This document shows positions 7,535 to 15,879 of a DNA stretch of 64,000 bases, piece after piece; positions within the stretch are counted from its first letter, which is position 1; the number at the start of each line of letters is the position of its first letter. Origin of the DNA: Streptomyces sp. NBC_00425 (GTDB lineage Bacteria; Actinomycetota; Actinomycetes; Streptomycetales; Streptomycetaceae). The position numbers and the translations under genes were made by a program. The notes below the pieces were generated by a model. The model saw nothing but the letters and a program-made list of their open reading frames with translations, did no database searches and was not told where the DNA came from. The DNA is taken from contig NZ_CP107928.1 in NCBI RefSeq assembly GCF_036030735.1, forward strand, positions 434,001 to 498,000, given 5' to 3'.

Positions 7535-8359
7535 GTGACCACAGAGGCCACCGCGACCGACTTCCATGCCTTCACCGAGAGTTGGCTGGAGTGGTACCGC
7601 GCCCAGGAGGCCCGGCTCGCCGACCCGCACGGGTTCCTGGCGATCACCGGCCTGCACTGGCTCGACGACCGGCCCCAGCGTTTCCCGGACGCGCCCGGTG
7701 CGTGGCGCACCGGCCCCGACGGAGTCGTCGTAGACCTCGACGACGGCGAGGAACTGGTCGTCGACGGAAAGCCGGTGCGCGGTGAACACCGCTTCGGCGT
7801 CCTTCCCGAGCGTGGGGGCGCCGACGCCGTCTGGGGGGACGCCGTCATCGAGGTCGCCAAGCGCGGCGGCAACGACATCGTGCGCCCCCGACACCCGGAC
7901 GCACCGCTGCGCACGGCCTTCACCGGAACGCCCGCCTACGCCCCCGACCCGCGCTGGGCGGTCACGGGCCGCTACATCCCCTTCGACACGCCACGACCGA
8001 CCACCGTGGGCGCCGCCGTGGAAGGTCTTGAGCATGTGTACGACGCTCCGGGCAGGATCGAGTTCGAGCTGGACGGACGCCAGCTGTCCCTGACCGCGTT
8101 CCCCGGCCATGGTGCGGGCCGGCTGATGGTGCTGTTCACCGACGCGACCTCCGGAGTCACCACCTACGCCGCCAACCGGTCGCTCGCCCTGGAGCCACCC
8201 GCCACCGACGGCACGGTCGTCCTGGACTTCAACCGGGCCGCGAACCTGCCGTGCGCCTACACGGACCTGGCCACCTGCCCGCTGCCTCCGGCCGAGAACC
8301 GGCTGCCGGTGTCCGTCGAGGCCGGCCTGAAGATCCCCCGCGAGCGCGGCGGTTCCTGA
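7535..8359 (+). CDS. DUF1684 domain protein
   Basis: A 274-residue protein starting at GTG 7535 behind a strong ribosome-binding site (GAAGGAGA). It carries the DUF1684 landmarks: DPHGFLAITGLHWL near the start, GRYIPFDTPRP in the middle and FNRAANLPCAYTDLATCPLPP near the end, the last being the most conserved part of the family. The function of the family is not established. The protein has no signal peptide or membrane segment, so it is probably cytosolic. Its place between flavin monooxygenases and a peptide-type importer, inside a block with Cys leader peptides, suggests a role in sulfur compound turnover. Confidence 0.85.
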   Translation: MTTEATATDFHAFTESWLEWYRAQEARLADPHGFLAITGLHWLDDRPQRFPDAPGAWRTGPDGVVVDLDDGEELVVDGKPVRGEHRFGVLPERGGADAVWGDAVIEVAKRGGNDIVRPRHPDAPLRTAFTGTPAYAPDPRWAVTGRYIPFDTPRPTTVGAAVEGLEHVYDAPGRIEFELDGRQLSLTAFPGHGAGRLMVLFTDATSGVTTYAANRSLALEPPATDGTVVLDFNRAANLPCAYTDLATCPLPPAENRLPVSVEAGLKIPRERGGS

Positions 8360-8597
8360 GCTCGACAAGGTGCCGGTCCAACTGCCCCTGCAAGGCGTCG
8401 CTTTCCGGCATTGACCTACGACAAGAACCCTCCGTACGATCACGAACGGCATCGAGTGTCAGCGTCAAGCCCTGGCTCGCTGACCGGCAACCCTCCCGCG
8501 CGGTGGGGTGCTCCAGGTGAAAGCCCGGCGGGGATCACCGATGATCTCCGCAAGCGCGTGGCCCCGTGACCGGGGCCGGAACATGTGGAGGACCGAC

Positions 8598-8714
8598 ATG
8601 CGGCACGGTGGTGCCCCAAGCGCCCGCCTCGCGGGCGTCACCGTGTTCTCCCGGCTCTCGCGTCGGCGCCACATCGACCTCAAGCGCTCGGCCAGCTGTC
8701 TCTGTCGGGCCTGA
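8598..8714 (+). CDS. Putative Cys-containing leader peptide (uORF) of the peptide-type ABC operon
   Basis: From ATG 8598, preceded by GGAGGA, a 38-residue ORF ends RLSRRRHIDLKRSASCLCRA. It therefore has the RRRHIDL motif and a C-terminal Cys-x-Cys, both diagnostic of actinomycete sulfur leader peptides. Its length equals that of the leader at 3731. The next gene, an ABC binding protein, starts 301 bases further on, and the interval holds a 17-bp tandem repeat. Longer in-frame starts exist upstream, but the ATG at 8598 has the best ribosome-binding site. Confidence 0.75.
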   Translation: MRHGGAPSARLAGVTVFSRLSRRRHIDLKRSASCLCRA

Positions 8715-8774
8715 CGGGCCTTCCCGCCGCTGGTCGCGGCACGGCGCCGGCCGTCGTCGCACCCGCCTGCGCCT

Positions 8775-8887
8775 GATCTCCGTCTGTCTGTGAGCTCCGT
8801 CTGTCTGTGAGCTCCGTCTGTTCTTGAGCTCCGTCTGTTCTTGAGCTCCGTCTGTTCTTGAGCTCCGTCTGTTCTTGAGCTCCGTTT
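8775..8887 (+). repeat. 17-bp tandem repeat in the leader region of the ABC operon
   Basis: Six clear units of a 17-base sequence plus a degenerate seventh. Units 1-2 read GAKCTCCGTCTGTCTGT, units 3-6 are identical (GAGCTCCGTCTGTTCTT, 8809-8876), and the last decays into GAGCTCCGTTTCCCC. The array lies between the leader peptide and the binding-protein gene. Since 17 is not a multiple of three, it gives a 17-residue periodic peptide on the opposite strand, which is an artefact. It may be neutral slippage or may act in the leader RNA. Confidence 0.9.
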
Positions 8888-9015
8888 CCCCTGATCCCTG
8901 TCTGTCCAGCGCTCCCCCGGCACCGGCGGCGTCGCTCGGCCGGGGCCGCACGCCCACGTCCGGCCATGCCTCGTACGGCTTCCGTGCCGGGTGACACGAG
9001 TAGGAGAAGCCCTCC

Positions 9016-10635
9016 GTGAATGCACTTCCCGATGTCAGATCCGCCCGGTGGGCGGCGCTGGCCGCCCTTGTCACCACCAGTGTTCTGCTGACCGCCTGTG
9101 GCTCCGGTGGCGGCGATGCCGGCAGCGGCACCGGGCAGCCCGGGTCCGGCGGCACCCTGACCTTCGCGGTGGGCTCGGACGCCGGCTGCGTGGATCCGCA
9201 GCAGGTCGCCAGCAACGAGACCATCTATTCGGTGCGCCAGATCGTGGACTCCCTGACGGACCAGGACCCCAGGACCGGCAAGATCGTGCCGTGGTTGGCG
9301 AAGAGCTGGGACATCAGCTCCGACACCACGACATTCACCTTCCATCTACGCTCGGGCGTCACCTTCAGCGACGGGTCGAAGCTGACCGCTCAGGTGGTCA
9401 AGGACAACTTCGACGCGGTGCCGAAGCTCGGCGCTCTGGGGGCCCTGGCCGAGGGCTACCTGAGCGGCGTCAAGAGCACCACCGCGGTGGACCCGCTCAC
9501 CGTCAAGGTGACCTTCGGCCAGCCCAACGCCCAGTTCCTGCAGGCGACTTCGACGCACTCGCTGGGCATCGAGTCGTCGGCGAGCGTCAAGAAGACCCCG
9601 CAGCAGAAGTGCAGTGACGGGGTGATCGGGTCGGGGCCCTTCGTACTGAAGCAGTACGTGCAGAACCAGTCGCTCACTCTCGCCAAGCGCGCCGGATACG
9701 CCTGGGGTTCCTCGCTGTGGACCAAGAAGGGCGAGGCGTACCTGGACAAGCTGGTCTTCAGGGTCGTACCGGAAGCGGGGGTGCGAGCCGGCAGTCTCCA
9801 GTCCGGCCAGGTCGACGCGACCAGCAGCGTCGGCAGGGCCAACGAGGCCGCGCTCAGGGGCGGTCAGGTCACCCTCCAGCGGCGGGCCAACCCCGGCGTC
9901 GTGTTCGGCCTCGCGTTCAACAACTCACGGCCGGTCCTCAAGGATGCCAAGGCGCGCCAGGCGATCCTGTTCGCCATCGACCGGCAGCAGATCGCCGACA
10001 CCGTATTCCCCACCGGCACTCAGGCGGCGACCAGCGTGCTCGCGCACACCACGCCCGACTACACCGACCTCGCCTCGGACCTGTCCTTCGACGCGGCCAA
10101 GGCGAAGTCCCTGCTGGACTCGGCCGGTTGGAAGCCCGGCAGCGACGGCATCCGTGCGAAGGACGGCAAGAAGCTGAGCCTGACCATCGACTGGATCCCC
10201 AACGCGGCCACCAACCAGCCCGCACTGGAGCTGATCCAGCAGCAGCTCAAGGCCGTCGGCATACAGGTGACCCTCAAGCAGCTCCAGCTCACCCAGCTGG
10301 CGCCGACCCTCCAGTCGGGCGACTACGACGCGGCGTGGAGCAACATCACCCGTGCCGACCCGGACATCCTGCGCAGCTCCTTCTCCACCAAGCTGGCCAA
10401 CTTCTACCGCGTGCCGGCGGGCAGTCTGGACACGGCACTCTCCGCGCAGGCGGCCACCGCGGACGCGGCCAAGCGTAAGCAACTGGTCGTTCAGGCACAG
10501 CAGTTGATCGTGCAGAACGCCTACAACGCGCCGGTGGTGGAGCTCCAGACCCAGCTGGGTGTGGCGAAGAAGGTGCACGACCTGAACTTCGACGCCTCCA
10601 GTCGGATCCAGCTGCACGACACCTGGATCGGCTGA
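9016..10635 (+). CDS. ABC transporter substrate-binding lipoprotein, peptide/nickel family (SBP_bac_5)
   Basis: A 539-residue extracytoplasmic binding protein. It starts at GTG 9016 behind TAGGAGAAG. The signal peptide ends in a lipobox LTAC with Cys 28, followed by a Gly/Ser-rich linker, so it should be membrane-anchored outside the cell. The body has family-5 features such as IVDSLTDQDPRTGKIVPWLA, FTFHLRSGVTFSDGSKL and ALRGGQVTLQRR. Two permeases and a fused ATPase follow with almost no gaps. The family binds peptides, glutathione, nickel and sugars; the Cys leader peptide and the flanking monooxygenases make a sulfur-bearing ligand the best guess. Confidence 0.92.
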   Translation: MNALPDVRSARWAALAALVTTSVLLTACGSGGGDAGSGTGQPGSGGTLTFAVGSDAGCVDPQQVASNETIYSVRQIVDSLTDQDPRTGKIVPWLAKSWDISSDTTTFTFHLRSGVTFSDGSKLTAQVVKDNFDAVPKLGALGALAEGYLSGVKSTTAVDPLTVKVTFGQPNAQFLQATSTHSLGIESSASVKKTPQQKCSDGVIGSGPFVLKQYVQNQSLTLAKRAGYAWGSSLWTKKGEAYLDKLVFRVVPEAGVRAGSLQSGQVDATSSVGRANEAALRGGQVTLQRRANPGVVFGLAFNNSRPVLKDAKARQAILFAIDRQQIADTVFPTGTQAATSVLAHTTPDYTDLASDLSFDAAKAKSLLDSAGWKPGSDGIRAKDGKKLSLTIDWIPNAATNQPALELIQQQLKAVGIQVTLKQLQLTQLAPTLQSGDYDAAWSNITRADPDILRSSFSTKLANFYRVPAGSLDTALSAQAATADAAKRKQLVVQAQQLIVQNAYNAPVVELQTQLGVAKKVHDLNFDASSRIQLHDTWIG

Positions 10636-10638
10636 CCC

Positions 10639-11598
10639 ATGCGCCGCTACGTCGTCAAACGCCTGGCGCAGGCGGTCGGAGTGCTGTGGGCGGCCTACAC
10701 GGTCTCGTTCCTGGTGCTGGACTACCTGCCGGGTGACCCGGTCACGGCGATGGCCAGTGCCGGGATGGACTCGGGACAGGTCGATCCGAAGCGACTGGCC
10801 GCCCTGCGGCACGAGTACGGCTTCGACGAGCCGGTGCTGGTGCAGTACGCCGAGTACCTCGGCAGGGCGGTGCGCGGGGACTTCGGCGACTCGGTCGCCA
10901 CCGGCCGACCGGTCACCTCGACGCTGGCCGACGCACTGCCACAGACCCTGCAGCTGACTGGGGCGGCACTGCTCCTCGCGGTGCTCCTCGGCGGCGGACT
11001 GGCAGTGGTGGCGACGTACACCTCCCAGCGATGGCTGCGGCAGCTCCTGCTGTCGCTGCCGCCACTGGGGGTGTCGGTGCCGACGTTCTGGGTGGGGCTG
11101 CTGCTCGTCGAGACGTTCTCCTTCCGGCTGCACTGGTTCCCGGCCTTCGGTAACGACGGCCTGAAGGGGTTGGTGCTCCCCGCCCTCACGCTGGCGGTCC
11201 CCACCGGCGCGCTGGTCGCCCAGGTGCTCGCCAAAAGCCTGCTCACCGCACTGGACCAGGCGTACGTGGAGACCGCCCGGGCCAAGGGCGCGGGCAGGTG
11301 GCGGGTCCATCTGCGGCACGCTCTGCGCAACGCGTCCCTGCCGGCGCTGACGGTCGTCGGCCTGCTGGTGGGGCAGCTGATCGCCGGTTCGGTGGTCGTC
11401 GAGACGGTGTTCTCCCGCGACGGCCTCGGCCGCGTCACCGCGGCGGCGGTCACGGCCCAGGACATCCCGCTGGTTCAGGGGGTGGTGGTGTTCGGGGCGC
11501 TGATCTTCGTCACCACCAACCTCGTCATCGACCTGGTCTATCCACTCCTGGATCCGCGGATCGTGGTGGCCTCGGGCAGAAGGGCGGCACTCGCATGA
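10639..11598 (+). CDS. ABC transporter permease, DppB/GsiC type
   Basis: A 319-residue membrane subunit beginning MRRYVVKRLAQAVGVLW, the standard opening of the B-type permease, with DYLPGDPVTAM just after helix 1. Six hydrophobic segments can be counted. The EAA loop AYVETARAKGAGRWRVHLRH is close to the C-terminus. It starts three bases after the binding-protein stop codon and overlaps the next permease gene by four bases. Together with that permease it should form the channel of a peptide-type importer. Confidence 0.92.
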   Translation: MRRYVVKRLAQAVGVLWAAYTVSFLVLDYLPGDPVTAMASAGMDSGQVDPKRLAALRHEYGFDEPVLVQYAEYLGRAVRGDFGDSVATGRPVTSTLADALPQTLQLTGAALLLAVLLGGGLAVVATYTSQRWLRQLLLSLPPLGVSVPTFWVGLLLVETFSFRLHWFPAFGNDGLKGLVLPALTLAVPTGALVAQVLAKSLLTALDQAYVETARAKGAGRWRVHLRHALRNASLPALTVVGLLVGQLIAGSVVVETVFSRDGLGRVTAAAVTAQDIPLVQGVVVFGALIFVTTNLVIDLVYPLLDPRIVVASGRRAALA

Positions 11599-12518
11599 GC
11601 CAGAGCCTTGTCGACGACCCGGCCGAGGCGGCACCGGGACCGGCCCGCCCGGTCGGGGCGGGGCCGGTGCCGGAACCGGGACGCCGCGTGGACGTACGGC
11701 GACTGCTGCGCTTCGTGGTGCGCCGCCCGGGTCTGCTGGTGTCGGTGGTCGTCCTCGTGCTGATTGTGCCGGCCTCGTTCCGGCCCGACCTGTTCACCTC
11801 GCAGGACCCGTTGCAGGGCGTCCCGTCGCAGAACTTCCGCGGTCCGAGCGGCAGTCACTGGTTCGGCACCGACGAGCTGGGCCGCGATGTCTTCTCGCGG
11901 GTCGTCCACGGCGCCCAGTTGTCCCTGAAGGCCACGCTGATCGCGGTGCTGGTGGCGCTCGTGGTCGGCGGTCTGCTCGGGGTGGTCGCCGGATTCGTGG
12001 GCCGATGGGTGGACGACGTGCTCATGCGCTTCGTCGACGTACTCCTGTCCATCCCCGCGCTGTTCCTGTCCCTGGCCCTGGTCACCGCGCTGGGATACGG
12101 CACGGTGAAGGTGGCGGTCGCGGTCGGGATCGCCAGCGTCGCCTCGTTCGCCCGGGTGGCGCGCGCGGAAGTGCTGCGCGTACGCCAGGCGGTGTTCGTG
12201 GAGGCGTCGCGGGCGAGCGGGGCCCGCTGGTACTCGGTGCTGGGCCGGCACGTGCTGCCCAACGCGGCGGGCCCGGTGATCGTGCTGGCCACCCTCGACT
12301 TCGGCTCCTCCATCCTGGCCGTGTCGGCCCTGAGCTTCCTCGGCTACGGCGCTCCCCCGCCGGCCCCGGAGTGGGGCACGTTGATCTCCGACGGCCGCAA
12401 CTACCTCGCCAACGCCTGGTGGCTGACCGCACTGCCCGGTCTGGCGATCGCCGCGACCGTGCTGTCCACCAACCGCATCGCCCGGGCGCTGGACGGCGAA
12501 TGGTCCCGGCAGCGATGA
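11595..12518 (+). CDS. ABC transporter permease, DppC/GsiD type
   Basis: A 307-residue C-type permease starting at ATG 11595, inside the stop region of the previous permease. A soluble N-terminal 45 residues precede helix 1. The segment SHWFGTDELGRDVFSRVVHG is the signature of this subunit, and the coupling loop VFVEASRASGARWYSVLGRH is near residue 210. A longer upstream reading is possible but overlaps dppB-like sequence and is not used. The gene overlaps the ATPase gene by ATGA. Confidence 0.92.
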   Translation: MSQSLVDDPAEAAPGPARPVGAGPVPEPGRRVDVRRLLRFVVRRPGLLVSVVVLVLIVPASFRPDLFTSQDPLQGVPSQNFRGPSGSHWFGTDELGRDVFSRVVHGAQLSLKATLIAVLVALVVGGLLGVVAGFVGRWVDDVLMRFVDVLLSIPALFLSLALVTALGYGTVKVAVAVGIASVASFARVARAEVLRVRQAVFVEASRASGARWYSVLGRHVLPNAAGPVIVLATLDFGSSILAVSALSFLGYGAPPPAPEWGTLISDGRNYLANAWWLTALPGLAIAATVLSTNRIARALDGEWSRQR

Positions 12519-14191
12519 CGGACGAACACGAGAACGGTGAGGACATGACCACACCACTGCTGGAGATACGCGGCCTGTCGGTGTCGTACCGCACCCGGGG
12601 TGGCACGGTCGCCGCCGTCCGAGGCGTGGACCTCGACGTGTGGCCGGGACAGGTGACGGCGGTGGTCGGCGAGTCCGGCTCCGGCAAGAGCACCACCGCG
12701 CACGCCGTCACCCGGCTCCTGTCGGCGAGCGGCCATATCGACGCGGGCACGATCCGCTTCGGCCGGCACGACCTCGCCACCCTGTCGGAGGCGGAGTTGC
12801 GCACCGTGCGCGGAGCGCGGATCGGGCTGGTCCCCCAGGACCCGACCGTCTCCCTCAACCCGGTCAAGCGGATCGGCGACCAAATCGCCGAGGTGCTGCG
12901 CATCCATGGTCTCGCGACCCGTCGATCGGCTCACGCCGAGGCGGTCGCCGTGCTGGACCGGGCCGGGCTGCCCGACGCGGCCACCCGTGCACGGCAGTAC
13001 CCGCACGAACTCTCCGGCGGAATGCGGCAACGCGCGCTGATCGCCATCGCCATCGCCGCGAAGCCAGAGCTGATCATCGCCGACGAGCCCACCAGCGCGC
13101 TCGACGTGACCGTGCAGCGGGTCATCCTCGACCATCTTCAGCGCCTCACCGAGGAGTCGGGCACCGCGGTCCTGCTCGTCACCCACGACCTCGGGGTCGC
13201 CGCCGACCGGGCACAGCGCCTGGTGGTCATGTCCGAGGGCAAGGTCGTCGAGGCGGGCCCGACCGCCGACATCCTCGCCAACCCCCAGGACGAGTACACC
13301 CGGCACCTGCTGGCCAGCGCCCCGAGCCTGACCACCGCCCGGTCCCGCACCCCGGCCTCCCTCCCCGAGCCGGATACGGCGCCTCTGGTCGAGGTGCGCA
13401 ACCTGGTCAAGGAGTTCAGGCTGCCCCGCGCCGGGGACGGCCCTCGCACCTTGCGCGCCGTCGACGACGTCAGCTTCACCCTCCACCGAGGCCAGACCCT
13501 CGCCCTGGTCGGAGAGTCGGGGTCGGGCAAGTCGACCACCGCCCGCCTGGTGCTCCGACTCGTCGACGCGACCGCCGGACAGATCCTCTTCGACGGCACC
13601 GACGTCACCTCCGCCAACGGCGCCGGGGCCAGGCAGCTGCGCCGCCGCGCCCAGCTGGTCTACCAGAACCCCTACGCCTCGCTCGACCCTCGATTCTCCA
13701 TCGGCGAGGTGATCACCGAGCCGCTGCGCGCCTTCAAGGTCGGCGACCGCGCCTCCCGGCTCGCCCGCGCCCGTGATCTGCTCGCCCGGGTGGCCCTTCC
13801 GGCCGCGACGCTGGAGCGCCGCCCGGCGGAACTGTCCGGCGGGCAGCGGCAGCGCGTGGCGATCGCCCGTGCCCTCGCCCTCTCCCCCGATCTGGTGGTC
13901 TGCGACGAGCCGGTCTCCGCGCTCGACGTGTCCGTACAGTCCCAAGTCCTGGACCTGCTGGCCGAGTTGCAGACCGACACGGGCGTGGCGTACCTGTTCA
14001 TCTCGCACGACCTGGCCGTCGTACGTCAGATCGCGCACCAGGTCACCGTCATGCGGGCCGGCCGCGTCGTCGAGACAGGCCCGCCGGAGGAACTGTTCAC
14101 CCGCCCCCGCCACGAGTACACCCGACAGCTGCTTGCGGCCATTCCCGGCAGCCGCGTCCCGCCCCCCGCCGCCGAGACCATCACGAGTTGA
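12515..14191 (+). CDS. Fused double ATP-binding protein of peptide-type ABC importer (DppD-DppF type)
   Basis: A 558-residue protein with two complete nucleotide-binding domains, so a single gene replaces the usual D and F subunits. Walker A GESGSGKST occurs at about residues 52-60 and again near 332-341. The signatures are LSGGMRQR and LSGGQRQR, and each half has a DEP Walker B. The start is taken at ATG 12515, which overlaps the permease stop; ATG 12545 is an alternative with a ribosome-binding-like sequence very close to it. It would energise the importer encoded just upstream. Confidence 0.92.
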   Translation: MTDEHENGEDMTTPLLEIRGLSVSYRTRGGTVAAVRGVDLDVWPGQVTAVVGESGSGKSTTAHAVTRLLSASGHIDAGTIRFGRHDLATLSEAELRTVRGARIGLVPQDPTVSLNPVKRIGDQIAEVLRIHGLATRRSAHAEAVAVLDRAGLPDAATRARQYPHELSGGMRQRALIAIAIAAKPELIIADEPTSALDVTVQRVILDHLQRLTEESGTAVLLVTHDLGVAADRAQRLVVMSEGKVVEAGPTADILANPQDEYTRHLLASAPSLTTARSRTPASLPEPDTAPLVEVRNLVKEFRLPRAGDGPRTLRAVDDVSFTLHRGQTLALVGESGSGKSTTARLVLRLVDATAGQILFDGTDVTSANGAGARQLRRRAQLVYQNPYASLDPRFSIGEVITEPLRAFKVGDRASRLARARDLLARVALPAATLERRPAELSGGQRQRVAIARALALSPDLVVCDEPVSALDVSVQSQVLDLLAELQTDTGVAYLFISHDLAVVRQIAHQVTVMRAGRVVETGPPEELFTRPRHEYTRQLLAAIPGSRVPPPAAETITS

Positions 14192-14204
14192 GGACCACGG
14201 TCGC

Positions 14205-15275
14205 ATGAGCACACCCACCATCACCTCGCTGGCATTTCTCACCCCGGGCAACTTCGCCGACGACGACCCGTACACCGGCCTGGAGGAGACACTCCAACTC
14301 TTCGAGTACGGCGAACGGCTCGGCTACGACGGCGCCTGGATCCGCCAGCGCCACCTCGAACACGGCGTCGGCTCGGCTGCCGTCTTCCTCGCCGCGGCCG
14401 GTCAGCGCACCGAGCGGATCGAGCTGGGCACCGCGGTCATCCCGATCGGCTACGAGAGCCCGTTCCGTCTGGCCGAAGACCTGGCGCTTGCCGATGCCCT
14501 GTCCCGCGGCCGCCTCCAGGTCGGCTTCAGCACCGGCATGCCGCACGCCGACCTGCTCGGCGACCTGGTGTACGACGGCGACTGGCGCAGCTTCGACCTG
14601 TCGTACGGCCGGATCGCCCGCCTCGTCGACAACCTGCGCGGCGACTATCTCGGCGGCCCGGACACGGTGATCCACTCGCCTGGCAACGTCCAGCGGCCAC
14701 GGCTGCAGCCGCACAACCCCGGCCTGGTGGAGCGGATCTGGTACGGCGGAGGCAGCCTGCGCTCGGTCCGCTGGGCCGCCGGGAACGGACTCAACCTGCT
14801 GTCCGGCAACATCGTCACCGGCGATGACTCCGACGACTTCACCACCGCCCAGCTGAACCTGCTCTCCGAGTACCGGCGCAACCTGGGCGACGACCGGACA
14901 GCGGCGCGCGTAGCGCTCGGGCGGGTGATCGTGCCGCTCGACAGCGCCGACGCGTTCACCCGGGCCCGCTACCGGGACTACGCGGCCACTCGACACGAAC
15001 GCACCCTGAAGCCGCAGACCCTGGCGGCGCCGGGCCCGAAACGGTTCCTGTTCGCCCCGGACGTCGTCGGCACCACGGAGCAGATCCTGGAGCGGTTGGC
15101 GGCCGATCCCGTCCTCGCGCAGGTGTCGGAGCTGCGCCTGGAGCTGCCCTACGAGTTCCATCGCGAGGAGTACGAACAGATCCTGCACGACGTCCGGCAT
15201 CTGATCGCACCCGAGTTGGGCTGGCGCCCCGCTTCCCCGAGGGTCAGGAGCCGGGCCGGTGAGTCCTGTCCCTGA
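14205..15275 (+). CDS. Luciferase-like flavin-dependent monooxygenase
   Basis: A 356-residue LLM-family enzyme starting at ATG 14205, thirteen bases after the ATPase gene with GAGGAC ahead. Motifs include YGERLGYDGAWIRQRHLE, RIELGTAVIPIGYESPFRLAED and GRLQVGFSTGMPH, typical of the alkanal-monooxygenase-like group. A longer open frame from 13773 overlaps the ATPase gene and is not used. As the last gene of the importer operon it probably oxidises the imported compound. It is the fourth luciferase-like gene in 12 kb, and no dedicated flavin reductase is encoded nearby. Confidence 0.88.
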   Translation: MSTPTITSLAFLTPGNFADDDPYTGLEETLQLFEYGERLGYDGAWIRQRHLEHGVGSAAVFLAAAGQRTERIELGTAVIPIGYESPFRLAEDLALADALSRGRLQVGFSTGMPHADLLGDLVYDGDWRSFDLSYGRIARLVDNLRGDYLGGPDTVIHSPGNVQRPRLQPHNPGLVERIWYGGGSLRSVRWAAGNGLNLLSGNIVTGDDSDDFTTAQLNLLSEYRRNLGDDRTAARVALGRVIVPLDSADAFTRARYRDYAATRHERTLKPQTLAAPGPKRFLFAPDVVGTTEQILERLAADPVLAQVSELRLELPYEFHREEYEQILHDVRHLIAPELGWRPASPRVRSRAGESCP

Positions 15276-15879
15276 GCTCGCGGTCCGGCTCAAGGTGCAC
15301 GATCGGCCCTTGCCGACCGCTCCGCTCCGCCCCGGACAGCTGGATGAGGACGTCGTCCTTCGAGCGCCCCCGGGCCGGACCGAGGGACGACAGCACGCGC
15401 ACACGGAGGCTCTCGACATTGGCCTACCGGTAGCTCGTCAAGCTCGGTGCCCGGTGGATCGGGCCGGTGGAAGGAGTGCCGCTCGGGGCCCGTCGGCGGC
15501 GGGAAGGAGCCGTCCGCTTCCAGGTGGGTGCGGTCGTTGCGGGCCAGTGTCCGCCGGTACGTCTCCCCGTGCGTGGGCTCGTTCTTCACTCGGAGTCGGC
15601 CGCCCCGCACCACGACGTCCTGCGCCGCAGGCCGGCGGCGGCCGCAAACGCGTCGTCCACCTCAACCCGGCCGTTCGGGAGGCGCTCCTCGCACTGGTCG
15701 AACCCGACGTCCGCGGAGATCCCATGTCGCGACGCTGGACCACCGAATCCACCCCCAGACTCGCCGAGCAGCTCCCCCCCCACGGCCACAGGATCTCCGC
15801 GGACACGGTGGGCGACCTGCTGCGCGAGGAGGGCTTCAGCCTGCAGAGCAACGCCAGGACCCAGCCCCTCGCGCCGTCG
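15276..15879. other. Gene-poor stretch with transposase scar
   Basis: This interval lies between the convergent monooxygenase gene and the UvrA-like gene. Apart from the ISAzo13-type fragment at 15630-15866, only low-confidence open frames are present. One minus-strand frame (15290-15613) reads plausible residues such as KNEPTHGETYRRTLARND but matches no family I recognise. Confidence 0.5.
15630..15866 (+). pseudogene. ISAzo13-type transposase fragment
   Basis: Reading forward gives GRKRVVHLNPAVREALLALV, then EPDVRGDPMSRRWTTEST, then GHRISADTVGDLLREEGFSL and QSNARTQ. This matches the helix-turn-helix part of ISAzo13-family transposases, where the phrase RGDPMS-x-WTTKST followed by GH-x-(I/V)S-x-x-TV-x-x-LL is a hallmark. 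Neither the beginning nor the catalytic part is present, so this is a scar of some 80 codons. It lies against the 3' end of the UvrA-like gene. Confidence 0.6.

Noticed and set aside
8775..8887. Possible CRISPR array
   Set aside because: The repeats are directly adjacent 17-mers with no spacers, and no cas genes are present.
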